Assembly: GCF_023699985.2 (NCBI RefSeq)
Contig: NC_069687.1
Span: 40,429,345-40,493,344 of the forward strand
Length of the DNA: 64,000 nt
Direction of reading: 5' to 3'
DNA from: Odocoileus virginianus
Lineage: Eukaryota > Chordata > Mammalia > Artiodactyla > Cervidae
In this document: piece by piece, positions 34,472 to 44,364 of the stretch
How the letters are laid out: every line of letters starts with the position of its first letter
How positions within the stretch are numbered: position 1 is the first letter of the stretch
Made by a program: the position numbers and the translations under genes
The notes under the pieces: model-generated
The model's database searches: none
What the model saw: the letters and a program-made list of their open reading frames with translations, nothing else
Told to the model about the DNA's origin: nothing

Positions 34472-34969
34472 AAATAGCTTTTTTTCTATATATATTCATA
34501 AATTCAAAGCAATGTGAAAGCCCATTTAAGTTTACACCTTTGCTATTAGACTAGACCACACCTAAAATAACCTAGACAGAAAAGAAAAAAAATGTGGCAA
34601 GCGCTGGCAAACCTTCAGTTGGAAGTTTGCTAATGTCAACATTTCGGGAGGCTGGTGCGCCAGGTGGCAGGAAGAAATAGACTGGCATTACATGGGATGT
34701 AAGATCCCCTGGCACTGACTTGAAGCAGTGCTGCTATTGTGGTCACGCTTGGTCTTGATGAAATCAAGCTTAGGTTGAGCCTGGCATAGCTCTAGGCTAA
34801 GCTGTTGGTTAAGATTGATTTGCTGGGACAGGCAATAACTTCCCTAGAACTGCAAGCATTTAATATAGTGTGACTATTTACGTCACCTCCTGCCAAGTTT
34901 GCCATACAAAGCTATTGTTGAGGAGCTCTAGCCAGCAGATATTGAGCAAGTCATGTCATGTGTTTTCTC
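34472..34969. other. Repeat-free intergenic block, possible conserved element
   Basis: Balanced base composition without recognisable repeats. It contains a CRE-half-like TACGTCACC at about 34880-34888. Function cannot be judged from one sequence. Confidence 0.35.
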
Positions 34970-35460
34970 TTTCCAAATCTTTCAGTGGCTAAGAAATTCA
35001 GATGCCTGTGCTTCACACATAAGTTCCTTCATAATTTGGCTTTTGAGTAGCTTTCTAGCTTCATCTGTAGTAATAGTCTGTCCTCCTCATGCTTCATGCA
35101 GTGGCATAGTAAATGTTTCACTGTCAGCTCTCTGGAGAAGAAAGTTGAGTGCCTGCTTTGCAGTGATTCTGAGTTCTGTGGTGAATATCCCAATTTCAGC
35201 TGATTTTAAGCTACCAGTGTGAAATCACTGAACGTGGAGTGAGGAGCAGGTACATACAATTGATCTTGCAAGCTTACAGGAGCCAGTTCAGGTACACCAC
35301 TGACTCTAGACCTTCCCACAGCCTAGAATGTTCTTCACTTTCTTTACTCCTACTCTGCCTTCAACACTCAGCATCCCTGATAGCTGTCCCCCACCCCCCA
35401 GCTCATCTGAGTTATATGCCTGTTATCTGTGTTTCTATTTCACACTGTGGGAGGGTACTC
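34970..35460 (+). mobile_element. L2 LINE 3' end
   Basis: The diverged L2 pattern is 'TTTCAGTGGCTAAGAAATTC', 'TTCCTTCATAATTTGGCTTT', 'CTTTCTAGCTTCATCTGTAG', then 'CCTAGAATGTTCTTCACTTT' and 'CAACACTCAGCATCCCTGAT'. Frames at 34953-35222, 35239-35490 and 35328-35516 are within it. Confidence 0.6.
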
Positions 35461-36651
35461 TCCTTTCTTCTTTTAATGAGTATTTATTAAGTGTTTTATT
35501 TCACACATTAGCTTAAGTTTAAGAGAAATTCTGTTGAACAGAGCAAATTACTCAGAATCAGGTTACATTTGCTTAGCCTTGTAAGAAAGAAAGACAAACA
35601 GTATGTGTGGTAAGTGCAATGGAGCGGCACCAGTGTAGGGCATAGTCTGCAAGCATTTTCAGTATTTCACTGTAAGAATAAGATGAGAACAAATCCAAAC
35701 TGGGAGGAATAAAATACTACATTTTTGAGATATTTCACCTCCCAAAATATTTGTGAACATCCCAGACCTAGTCTAGAGAAATGCAGTAAACTGGTGTAGT
35801 AAATGAGACCAGTAAGAGATTATCGCCTTCGTTCTTTCCCACATCTGCCCCTAAATGTGGAATGAGTAACTGACCTGGGTTTAACAAATCAGAATACTTT
35901 CTCTACTTGACAGCAGCGATTATCTAAAAGACAGACCTTTGACCCAAAGTGGCTAATTATATTATCTCGATCCTGGAATTCATGTAGAGTTTTGGGGAAA
36001 AAAGCCATCTTTCACCTCTACCCAGGCTTAATAAGCTGGAATGTTATAGGACTGAGATTACCAGAGGACTATTTTCCCTGATATTTGGAAACATGAAAAT
36101 GCCAAGCAGAAGTGGAAATGAGAAGAGAGAGAAAATGGGTTGAGTTGAAGCTCCAGTTCAATTCCCTGAGCGGCTAGGTCTGCCAGCTCTTGCTCTGGTC
36201 CACTACACCACCCAAATGTACTCCTCAGTTGTCTGAGCCAGCACATCAAGTCTTGCTTTTGCTGGTTTGAATGAGAGTTCTGTGATACAACCAAACGTTT
36301 CCCAACAAATATAGTGACCCTGGATGTGAGCTGGAGGAGGTTAAGACTGGCTTGTAAAAGCTGCACCTTCAGTGAGACACTCGTTTCATGTTCTATCTCC
36401 TTCCTCTACCTAGCATCTGGGTGGGCTTCCAGATGGCATGGAGCACATGGACAAGCCCTACAAACATAAAGAAGAGGAAGTCCTATGAAGGGACTTACCA
36501 CTTATAACAAATGCATCCAGACAATATGACAGAAAACTACCAGGTAAATTGGGGAAGCCAAGAAGAAAGTAGTCAACTGTAGATATGGGTGAGGGATAGA
36601 AGTTTTTAAAGCAGCTCTTTAATAATAGTTAATTCTTACTAAGCTACTGCT
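35461..36651. other. Intergenic sequence with a 102-codon minus-strand frame
   Basis: The minus-strand frame at 36058-36366 (beginning MQLLQASLNLLQL) has no homology I recognise and no exon context. The rest is unassigned. Confidence 0.4.
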
Positions 36652-36663
36652 ATATTTCTCTTT

Positions 36664-36876
36664 GGATTCCCCAGGTGGTGTGATGGTAAAGAATCCACCT
36701 GCCAATGCAAGTTGCACAAGAGACGCGGATTTGATCCCAGGGCCAGGAAGATTCCCTGGAGAAGGGAATGGCAACCCACTCCAGTATTATTGCCTGGAGA
36801 ATTCCGTGGACAGAGTAACCTGGCAGGCTACAGTCCATGGGGTCGCAGAAAGTAGGACGCAACTGAGCATAGCACA
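36664..36876 (+). mobile_element. Bov-tA SINE with 12-bp target-site duplication
   Basis: ATTCCCCAGGTGGTGTGATG head, TGGCAACCCACTCCAGTATT, ACAGTCCATGGGGTCGCAGA. ATATTTCTCTTT at 36652-36663 recurs at 36877-36888. Confidence 0.96.
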
Positions 36877-36894
36877 ATATTTCTCTTTACGTGG

Positions 36895-37045
36895 GCTTAT
36901 CTCATTTAAACCCCTTCAACTGTTAATGGCTATGGGCTATTGTTCTCCCCATCTTTCAGATAAGAAAACTAATTGAGATTGCATAAATTGCCCAAGTTTC
37001 CAATTCTAGTAAGTTAGAGAGCCAGGATCCTGTTTTACTCTAAAG
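36895..37045 (+). mobile_element. MIR SINE
   Basis: 'CTTATCTCATTTAAACCCCT', 'CTCCCCATCTTTCAGATAAG' and 'GAGAGCCAGGATCCTG' follow the MIR core and 3' half. Confidence 0.75.
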
Positions 37046-37915
37046 CCCAATGGGATGAGTGTTAAAGTTGTCCCACAGTTGATATTATAAAGAGAAAGAA
37101 CATATAAAGGAAGTTTTTAGCTGAATTAAGAAAATATTGTAATTACACAGAACCCAATTTACTGTCAACAAACAAGCACAAACCCCAAATGTTCAGTCAT
37201 CCAAAATTATTTGGAAATGTCATGTATTCCTCTTAATTTGGTGTATTACAGACTCAACATTAATTGGAGAAAAACCTAATTAACTTTACGTAATCCACTT
37301 TCCCTCAAATTTACTGGAATCTGGAGCCATCTTGAGATGAAATCTCTTTATATAATATAAAGTTAATAGCCCATTGGATACTTTTGAGGAAATGCTTCTC
37401 TTTTTCAGAAGGAAGCATGAAATGTCGAAGGTCATAACAAAATGAAATCAATTAATCAATACATCTGTACTGAGTAGCTTCAATACACTCAGCACTGTGC
37501 CAAGAGCCATTTATAGGCAACAGAAATAGCATAAGTAAGAGGGGCAATCTAAATTTCAAAGAATTTAAAGCAAAGCAATAAAAAACATAATTAAAGCTTC
37601 AAGTCAATCCAACAATTATCCATTAAATTACTGTGCATTAAATTTAAACAGTCTCTTTTGTAAGTTCTACAGTGGTTACTGAATTGAGTAAAACTAGTTC
37701 CTGCCTTCAAAGAACTTACAATCTAGAAATGGGGAGTTAGAGAAGGGGAAATATTAGTGAGTTGGAGAAATCAGAACAGATTTTTTTGAAGAAAAGAGTA
37801 TGTGGTCTGAAGGAGTTAGCTTAAATTTATATTATCTTTAATAAATAAAGACCTAAAATTACTAACTAAACAGTGTCTATAAAAGAAAAGGTATTGCTAT
37901 CCACAAGACATAAAA
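37046..37915. other. Intergenic sequence; weak old repeat near 37460-37770
   Basis: 'CACTCAGCACTGTGCCAAGAG' and 'CTTCAAAGAACTTACAATCTAG' recall an old mammal-wide repeat of the 'GTGCCAGGCACT' type. Otherwise unassigned. Confidence 0.4.
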
Positions 37916-37919
37916 ACTC

Positions 37920-38760
37920 CTAGGAAAAAATAATAAAAATCCAGAAAAACCAATAGGAAAATAGAGAAAGACGACAACAGGCAGTCACACTCAGTTATAC
38001 TTATATACTCAAAAGACTATAAATTGCCAATAAGCATTTGAAAAAATGCCCAATCTCACTAATAACCAGGGAAATACAAATAAAAACAAGGTGAATATTT
38101 TTCATCCAACCAATTAGTAAAAGATTTAAAGGTTGATAGTGCCTATTGTTGGAAATGTTGCCTAGAATTAGATATTTGCAAAAAGAGTTGGCAGAGTATA
38201 AAACAAGATTGTTTAAGAGCAATTTGCTTGTACCTATCAAATAAAACACCAATTCACTGTGATTCAATCAATCCACTTCTAACAATCTATCCCAAAGAGA
38301 CCGTGGAAAATTTGCATAAAAATGTGCATTTATTGCAAATTATTTTAATCACAGAACATTTTGAAAAGCCCATCCTAACTGCAGGGGCATGGTTAAAATA
38401 TGACAGTGCATCCATTCGATAAAATTCTCTGCAGTAGCTAGAAAAATGCACTAGATCTCTTTGCACTAAGTTCTCCAAGACAACAGAAAAATCAAGTTGC
38501 AAAACAATGTGTATTGTGTGGTTCTTTTTAAATTAGAATATATACGTATAAATCTATGAATAGATGTACATTTGTATGTGGCTAGATGAATGCAAGAATG
38601 GGAGGATTCTTTTACAATTATTAATGCCAGTTACTTTTGGAATAAGGAGTGGAGTTACAGGTTATGACGGATAGGAATTTTCACATTGTACTCTGTGTAC
38701 TAATATGTCTTAAATGGTTTGCACTGAGAATACGTTCATGCAGTATTTATGCCCTTTAAA
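37920..38760 (+). mobile_element. Old L1 (L1M-type) ORF2 end and 3' UTR
   Basis: 'GCCAATAAGCATTTGAAAAA', 'CTAATAACCAGGGAAATACA' and 'AGTGCATCCATTCGATAAAA' reproduce the end of L1 ORF2 and its 3' UTR. Stops occur throughout. Confidence 0.75.
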
Positions 38761-38804
38761 AAATAAACAAAAAGGAAAAAAAAGGAAAGAAAGCAGAATT
38801 AAGA

Positions 38805-39022
38805 CGGGGCTTCCCTGGTGGCTCAGCTGTAAAGAATCTGCCTGCCAATGCAGGAGATGCAGGTTTGATCCCTGGGCCAGGAAGATACCCCTGGAGAAGG
38901 AAATGGCAACCCACTGCAGTGTTCTTGCCTGGGAAATCCCATGGACAGAGGAGCTGGTGGAATATAGTCTATGGGGTCACAAAAGAGTAGGACGTAACTT
39001 AGCTACCAAACAACAACATCAA
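38805..39022 (+). mobile_element. Bov-tA SINE with 10-bp target-site duplication
   Basis: GGGGCTTCCCTGGTGGCTCA head through to GGGGTCACAAAAGAGTAGGA. AGAATTAAGA at 38795-38804 recurs at 39023-39032. It lies just after the old L1. Confidence 0.96.
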
Positions 39023-39032
39023 AGAATTAAGA

Positions 39033-39624
39033 TAGAGATTGAGTGCAAGCTGAGAAGGATGAGTTCTGCATGGGATGGTGATGAATCTAATATAACTAGG
39101 GCTGTGGATGCATCTATAATAGAAACGGCAATTAAAGTTTAATGAGAGACAATTGGGACTAAGATAAAGAGACCCTTGGAACTAGAAAGAGCAGTTCAGG
39201 TTTCATGCTATAGCTTCAGTATTTGTTAAATTCACAAGGATTGTGAGGAAAGACCATAAAACCTCCACATGACCACTGTGCTGCTCTATTTGACCTTAGG
39301 TTAGGGAGTGTGGTAAGGATCAAATTCAGGCGAATTTCATATCATACCACCTAAAATTTTCCATTTTCAAGGTGACTTTGGTTTGCCCCTACTTTGGTGG
39401 TTAGATCAATAAGATGAAGTCAAGAGAGCCTGATTAGTTTCTCTCAAAGCAAAACTACCAGCTGCTTTATAAAGAAGTGTCCAAATCCACTTGTTTTAGA
39501 AGAGGCCAGTTGGGGCTAGCTAGCAGGATTTTGAATTGTATGGATTTGTTTCCATTATAGAACAATTGCAAGAAGAAGCTATATAAATCTAAAAATTGGC
39601 AAGAGCTTTGAGATTGCCTTCCTT
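39033..39624. other. Intergenic sequence, nothing recognised
   Basis: No gene or repeat assigned. Confidence 0.4.
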
Positions 39625-39800
39625 CCAGTAGCTTCCCATTTCTCTCAAATAAAATCTCACTTCCTCACTCTAGCTTAAGGCCCTTGTTGACCCCTTCCCA
39701 TAGCAACCCCTCTGATTCAACCTCTCCCTTTTTCACTCTGTTTCTACCACAAAGGCAAGTTATCACAGTGCTATTTCCATGGTTGACCAAGTCTGCTAGG
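39625..39800 (+). mobile_element. L2 LINE 3' fragment
   Basis: 'TAGCTTCCCATTTCTCTCAA', 'ATAAAATCTCACTTCC' and 'AGCTTAAGGCCCTTGTTGAC' match the L2 3' end in diverged form. Confidence 0.55.
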
Positions 39801-40204
39801 CAATCCCATGGGCATTTGCTACTGATAACACCATTTGGGAAAGGGGACTGTTGTCTTTGCCAATCCTGCCCCCATCCTCTTTTCTTAATCCCCATGGAAT
39901 AGCAGAGGTCACGCTTTTACTTTAGACTTTACTGAGGGCTGGGATTCCTTTGGGAAAGGAAGTTCATTGCAGGAAAGAGAAATATAACTGCCACTAGAAG
40001 AGGCTATTTTGAGAAGCCATAGGCTCCAGGCCTCCCTCAGAATCCATTATAGGATTTCTTGTTGGCCTAACTCTTGGCCTGCTGCCATTAGTGGGGCCAG
40101 TTTACTCAGCAGTGAGACTTCTGAACATTTATTTTCCTTAAAGTTCGGTTCAACTGCTAAAAGATTTGGAAAGAGGAAAAGGTTCACTGCCCATTAGGTG
40201 CCAC

Positions 40205-40345
40205 CTCAGAGAAGCTAATGAACACTTTTGTGCCTCAGTCTCCTCTTCTGTAAAATATGAAGAATAACAGTATAGTGTCCCTATAGGGTTATTGTGAGTT
40301 AAATGTTAACATAAGTAAAACTTTTAGAGTAGTGTCAGGCTGGGC
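40205..40345 (-). mobile_element. MIR SINE fragment
   Basis: The reversed MIR reads 'TGCCTCAGTCTCCTCTTCTG', 'TAAAATATGAAGAATAACAG', 'GGTTATTGTGAGTTAAATG'. Confidence 0.75.
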
Positions 40346-42400
40346 AACCAAGTTCTGAATATGCGTGTTATTAATATCCACATCACACCACTGAACTTGC
40401 TGCCACATTTCCATTACCTTACACTTCTGCAGTTGAATATTTTAACATAGGTGAGGAATTTAGATTTTTTTTCCTAATAAATTCTATTGGTTGGCTTGGG
40501 ATCATTTTTCTAAACCAGTGGAACTTTTTTGGCTAGACCCCATCATCTAACACATAGATTATTATGTCCAATTACTGTAGCATATCACAGAAATTGTCTC
40601 TCATTGTGAAAAATGATTTCTTTTTAAAGCATAGTGATTGAGGGCCTACTATTTACTATGCTCCTAAAGGCATATGTGTGTGTGTTTGTGTGCACACAAG
40701 TGTTTAAGGTAGGGATACAACCTCTCATCTCAAAGGTGAATATAGTTTTTAATAAGACCACAAATAATCTAAATGTTTAAATAAGAGTCTGAGATGAGGT
40801 GGGATAAACGGGACACTGGCTTGTGAGCTGAGTTTGAAAGCACCGTGTCATAAAGATCTAGCTTAGCAACGTTGATGGCTTGGTAGTTTTTATTACAGAA
40901 ACTTCTCTTGTAGAAATGCATATCAGACAGAAAAGTTTCTAATTTTTTTTCCTATCCCTTAAAATTTAAAAATATTTAAATATAGTGCACCTTCAGGGCA
41001 TGAACAGAGTGAGGTTAGCTTTGTTTAATCAAAACACGGCAGCCTGTAAAGCCTGAAAGAAAAAAAAAAACAACCAAAAAAAAAAAAAAAACAAATGTAG
41101 GGCAAATCACAAGAAGGCTTATTTTACAGAGTGAGTAGCAAACCAGGAGGTGATCCAGGCCAAAACATTCCATGCCTTTAAAACGATTTCAAATTTATTT
41201 GTGGAAAGGGCACTACTTTGGGAACTCAAGCTTGGTGGATAGACGACTATAAAATTAATTCTTGTGAGCTCACAGATGTTAAGTTTTTCGGGAATTTAGA
41301 GCACAGGATGGCAGGAGGAAGTGTGCATGATACCCAGTGTTACGAGAAAGAGAAGAAAGTGCTTCTGGTAGCCAAGGGGCCTTCACAAAGCAACATGCCC
41401 AGGAAAGACTTGAACCTGCCCTGCCCGGGTCAAGAAGCATTTCGGGAGGGGTGAACAGGAGGTGTGCCTCTACTCGTGAAGACTGCAGTGGTCCAGACAA
41501 GCGTTTCCTCTTATAATTTACAACGAATGTGATGTGTTCCAGGCGGTACAACAAATCATTTTGTGTGCTTTTTTTTTTTTTTTTCCTGCAAGACAGAGGA
41601 GTTGGGGCATATGATCTCTGGATGCTTCTCTCTCTCTCGAATCTAAAGACTCCATAAGGGATCACAGCCATTCCTAATTCTCCTAAAGAACACACAGTCA
41701 CTGTCAGCATCAGAACTGGACTGATGAAGGGTCTGAGCCAGTTTGACAACTCGTGGGTACTCATAGTGATAAGGAAGCGCATTGAAGCTGGAGGATCCAT
41801 AAAGAGGCTGAAGGTACCACCCATTCATGCATTCAGACAGCAAGCATTTCCGCCTCCCCGCTATATTCCAGGCACTGCACCAGGCACTGGGGATGCAGAA
41901 GCAGGAGAGATATGCACTGCTCAGGGAAACCGTCCCAGTGGAGAAAAGATTAACAAGCCTATCCTAGGGCACATGGGAGTACGGAGGCAGGGCAGCTATC
42001 TCGGCCCAAGTTGTCCTTAGGCAGAACAGAAAGTGAGGCTCAGAGCACTATCTCAGTTCCAAGAAAGACCACAGGATTGTAGCAGCTTTCTCTTGACTGA
42101 CTGGCAAAGGGGTGGCATTTTAAAACAAGCCAAACAGATATCCATCCTTGACGGAGACCCTGGCACGTGCCAGTTGATTCTGCCAATTTTTCATGGACGG
42201 AAAGACGGAGCAGAGCAGAACGGGTGAGTCTCTGCAAGTGGAAGAAGTCTCTTAAAAGGGGCTATGTTTCCTAAAAGGCGCCCCAGAAGGGCTGAACTAC
42301 TTCTATCCGGGAGAAAAAAGAGTCTGGCAGTGTAGGCAAGGGAGGGTGTACGTCTGGAGTCATTTCAAGGCTTTTTCCATCTTGCCTGATGTGACAACAA
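40346..42400. other. Non-repetitive DNA upstream of the PARP8 CpG island
   Basis: It holds poly-A rich sequence at 41057-41095, a poly-T run at 41570-41584 and an old repeat trace at about 41824-41970 (CCAGGCACTGCACCAGGCAC). A strong donor-like CGG|GTGAGT lies at 42221-42229. The 181-codon minus frame (41279-41824) crosses a poly-T/A run and shows no recognised homology. No gene is called, but part could be distal promoter or an alternative 5' exon of PARP8. Confidence 0.45.
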
Positions 42401-42489
42401 GGAAGGAGTTGTTCGTTTTATTTATTTATTTCCCATTTTGAACGATTTCGCTTTGCCCCTCTTCCCCGCTTCCAGCCACTTGGGTTTGG

Positions 42490-42600
42490 GTTTTCCATAT
42501 GACTCATAATTCCTTCCGAAAGTGGAGTCGAATTCATAAAAGTGGTGGAAGCGCGAAGGGAGGGGGGAGCGCGGGGGGGCGGGCAGGGAGCCCCAGGGAG
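42490..42600 (+). promoter_or_regulatory. Candidate PARP8 core promoter
   Basis: A perfect AP-1-type TGACTCA lies at 42500-42506, a TATA-like CATAAAAG at 42535-42542 and a GGGGCGGG GC box at 42576-42583. The cluster sits at the left edge of the CpG island, about 0.7 kb before the start codon. If the TATA-like box is used, transcription would start near 42565-42572. The motifs are seen and their use is inferred. A CpG-island promoter may instead have dispersed start sites. Confidence 0.5.
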
Positions 42601-43270
42601 TCTTCACTACCGACATTCCCACTCAGCCCCCGGCGCGAGCGGCGGCCGGCCTGGGGAATCCAGCCTGCGCTCGGCCGGCGGGGATACTAGCGAAGCCTGG
42701 GCGGCCCGGACCGGGTGACTGGGCGGCGGGCGCGGGAGGGTCGGCGGCCGGCGGCGCTGCCGCAGCCTCGGCACGGCCGCCGCCGCCGCCCGCGGGCGCG
42801 AGTGTGCGCGGGTGTGGAAGGCCGGCGTGCGGGCCGCGAGGGGTGTGCGCGCGTGAGGCGGAGCGGGGCTCGCCCCTCGCCGGCGCCCGCCGCCCGGCCG
42901 GTGATCGCTCTCCGGCCGTCTCCAGCACCCTCGGCCCCCCCACGGCCGTTGGTCCTGGCGGGGGGAGGGAGAAAGTGAGAGTCGGTGTCATCACCATCCA
43001 TTGTCAGGAGGGGAAGAAATTGGAATCCAGCAGCGGCGAGCAGCAGCTGGGCGGTCACATCTGGGAATGCAAAGCCGACCTCCCCCCCCTCCTCCTCCGC
43101 CACCACCGCCTCCTCTCTCACCCGGGATCACTTCCGAAACCACTTCGCCTTCAGCCCCTGCCTCGGCCAGAGGTTTCATTTTTAACTGAATATTTACGAA
43201 AGCTGGAAGCGTGCGAGGGGGTGGGGTGGGGTGGAAAATAGCGGCTGCTTCTTTTCCAGGGATTTATTTA

Positions 43271-43361
43271 ATGGGGATGTGTTCAAGGCAAGAGCGAATT
43301 CAGAAGGATATCGACGTCGTGATCCAGAAGTCCAGAGCCGAGAAGGACTGCCTGTTTGCAG
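43271..43361 (+). CDS. PARP8: PARP8 coding exon 1 (protein N terminus)
   Basis: This exon encodes the first 30 residues of PARP8 (ARTD16), a PARP6/PARP8-subfamily ADP-ribosyltransferase that adds single ADP-ribose units to proteins. The catalytic domain is C-terminal and lies outside the window. The peptide begins MGMCSRQERIQ and ends EKDCLFA, matching the mammalian PARP8 N terminus as I know it. The exon ends with one base of codon 31, followed by a good donor, G|GTGAGT, at 43362. The start is the first in-frame ATG. Its context is weak at -3 (T) but has G at +4, and a second in-frame ATG follows at 43277. A splice-acceptor-like TTCTTTTCCAG ends at 43259, so the exon may be preceded by a spliced untranslated exon. 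The 5' UTR boundary is not determined. The gene sits in a CpG island and is probably broadly expressed. Confidence 0.96.
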
Positions 43362-44309
43362 GTGAGTTCTCGCCTTTTCAGAGCCTCGGACCCAGCGCCA
43401 GCTTCGTCTGCCCGCCCGTCACCCCCTTGCCCAGTTTTCTGGCCGCGAGGTGTGTGGCTGGGGATGGGGGGGTGGGTTGCACGTCCCCATTCTGGGGTTC
43501 ATTTGGCAACAGCTGCTGCAGCAGGAGCGGGAGCCAAAAGGGGGAGGGGGCAACAGCCTCTCCCCTTCTCCCCTCCCCCCGTCTGGGGCGGTCAACCGCT
43601 TTGGGGACAGAACCCTGGTAGTCCCAGCAGGGGTCTAGGCAAGGAGCCGAGCATGGTATTTTTAGTCCCCTGTGGACGCCCGGAGCGTCCGATCCCGCCT
43701 CCGAGGTTTCAGCAGCAGCGACCCAGGCGGTTGGTAGGACCCGCCGGGTTTGCGCAATGGGCTGAGCGGCGGCGGCCGGGAATGGAGCCCGCTGCGCTGC
43801 GCGGCGCTGGCTGGCTGCGCCCGGCGCCGAGGCCCCCCGGTGGGCAGCGCTGGGCCGATCTCCGGCCGCTTCGGCTCGCTCTAGTACCTCCGACTGGCAG
43901 TGTCATGCCCCGGAAAGAGAAGAGATGCCCTAGGTCCCGAAGGCGCCCCGAGCCTCTGCTTGGGGGTCGTCTTTCGTCCATTTTGCTCCCCCTGGAGGGG
44001 GACAGGATTTTGCTCCCCCAGCCGCGAGCTCGGCGGGGGCCGCTTCCGGCCGCCCGGACCGGGAAATTCCCGCCGTTGCCATGGCACCCGGCACTTGTTG
44101 CGGGGGGCGGCCACGCGCGGCACCCGACTCGGGGTGCGCAGCATCCCCTCCGGCACCGCTCGGAGAGGGGAACTCGGGGTTCTCCAGCTCTCGCCTCCCG
44201 CCCAGCCAGGCCTCCCCTTGGCTCCATCAAAGAAATAAGGGATCCGAGTCAGGACCAGGGTTAAAAATCCACTCCGGGGGGTAGCTTTTAACAAGACTTT
44301 TCGTTTCAG
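43362..44309 (+). other. PARP8: PARP8 intron 1 (948 bp)
   Basis: It runs from GTGAGT to TTTTCGTTTCAG, in phase 1. It is short, GC-rich and repeat-free, and carries regulatory-type motifs: TTGCGCAA (C/EBP palindrome) at 43750-43757, an ETS core (GCTTCCGG) at 44042-44049, GGGAAATTCCC (kappa-B) at 44061-44071 and GTTGCCATGGCACC (RFX-like) at 44075-44088. Confidence 0.93.
44061..44071. promoter_or_regulatory. Palindromic kappa-B motif in PARP8 intron 1
   Basis: GGGAAATTCCC is a perfect palindromic NF-kappa-B consensus. It lies 12 bases after an ETS core (44042-44049) and 3 bases before an RFX-like X-box (44075-44088). The motif is seen; binding is inferred. Confidence 0.45.
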
Positions 44310-44364
44310 ATTTCAGATACTCAGACTCCACCTTTACTTTCACCTACGTTGGCGGCCCCAAAAG
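44310..44364 (+). CDS. PARP8: PARP8 coding exon 2
   Basis: A 55-base exon in phase with exon 1. The G left from exon 1 plus AT gives Asp, followed by FRYSDSTFTFTYVGGPK, and the exon ends with AG of the next codon. This is the known continuation of the PARP8 N-terminal region. The acceptor TTTTCGTTTCAG is good. A second TTTCAG seven bases downstream (ending 44316) could act as a frameshifting alternative acceptor. The donor AAAAG|GTATTT lacks the usual G at +5 and is weak. Together the two exons give 48 full codons plus two bases. Confidence 0.95.

Larger units (their letters stand above)
42540..44280. promoter_or_regulatory. CpG island over PARP8 promoter, exon 1 and intron 1
   Basis: GC content and CpG density rise sharply near 42540 and fall again near 44280, in contrast to the AT-rich flanks. 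No interspersed repeats interrupt it. It covers the proposed promoter, the first coding exon and nearly all of intron 1. Frames of up to 302 codons inside it (for example 43356-44264 plus, 43709-44230 minus) arise from low stop-codon frequency in GC-rich DNA. Confidence 0.93.

Noticed and set aside
38714..39142. 142-codon plus-strand frame
   Set aside because: Mostly Bov-tA SINE read in one frame, with flanking L1 and unique sequence.
41279..41824. 181-codon minus-strand frame upstream of PARP8
   Set aside because: It crosses a long homopolymer run and shows no recognisable domain, promoter or splice site.
42623..43241. Several 124-145-codon frames on both strands at the promoter
   Set aside because: The same GC effect. 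They overlap each other in all frames and none resembles a known protein.
44072..44090. Second translation start in GCCATGG context within intron 1
   Set aside because: GTTGCCATGGCACC has a good Kozak form, but the frame from it is chance GC-rich sequence and not PARP8. The motif is better read as an RFX-like site.
43356..44264. 302-codon plus-strand frame across exon 1 and intron 1
   Set aside because: It is in a different frame from the PARP8 exon and reads through the donor and acceptor sites. Long frames are expected by chance in a CpG island.
43709..44294. 173- and 137-codon minus-strand frames in the CpG island
   Set aside because: Arg/Gly/Pro-rich composition driven by GC content, no recognised domain and no splice context. 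A divergent transcript is possible but not supported by sequence alone.
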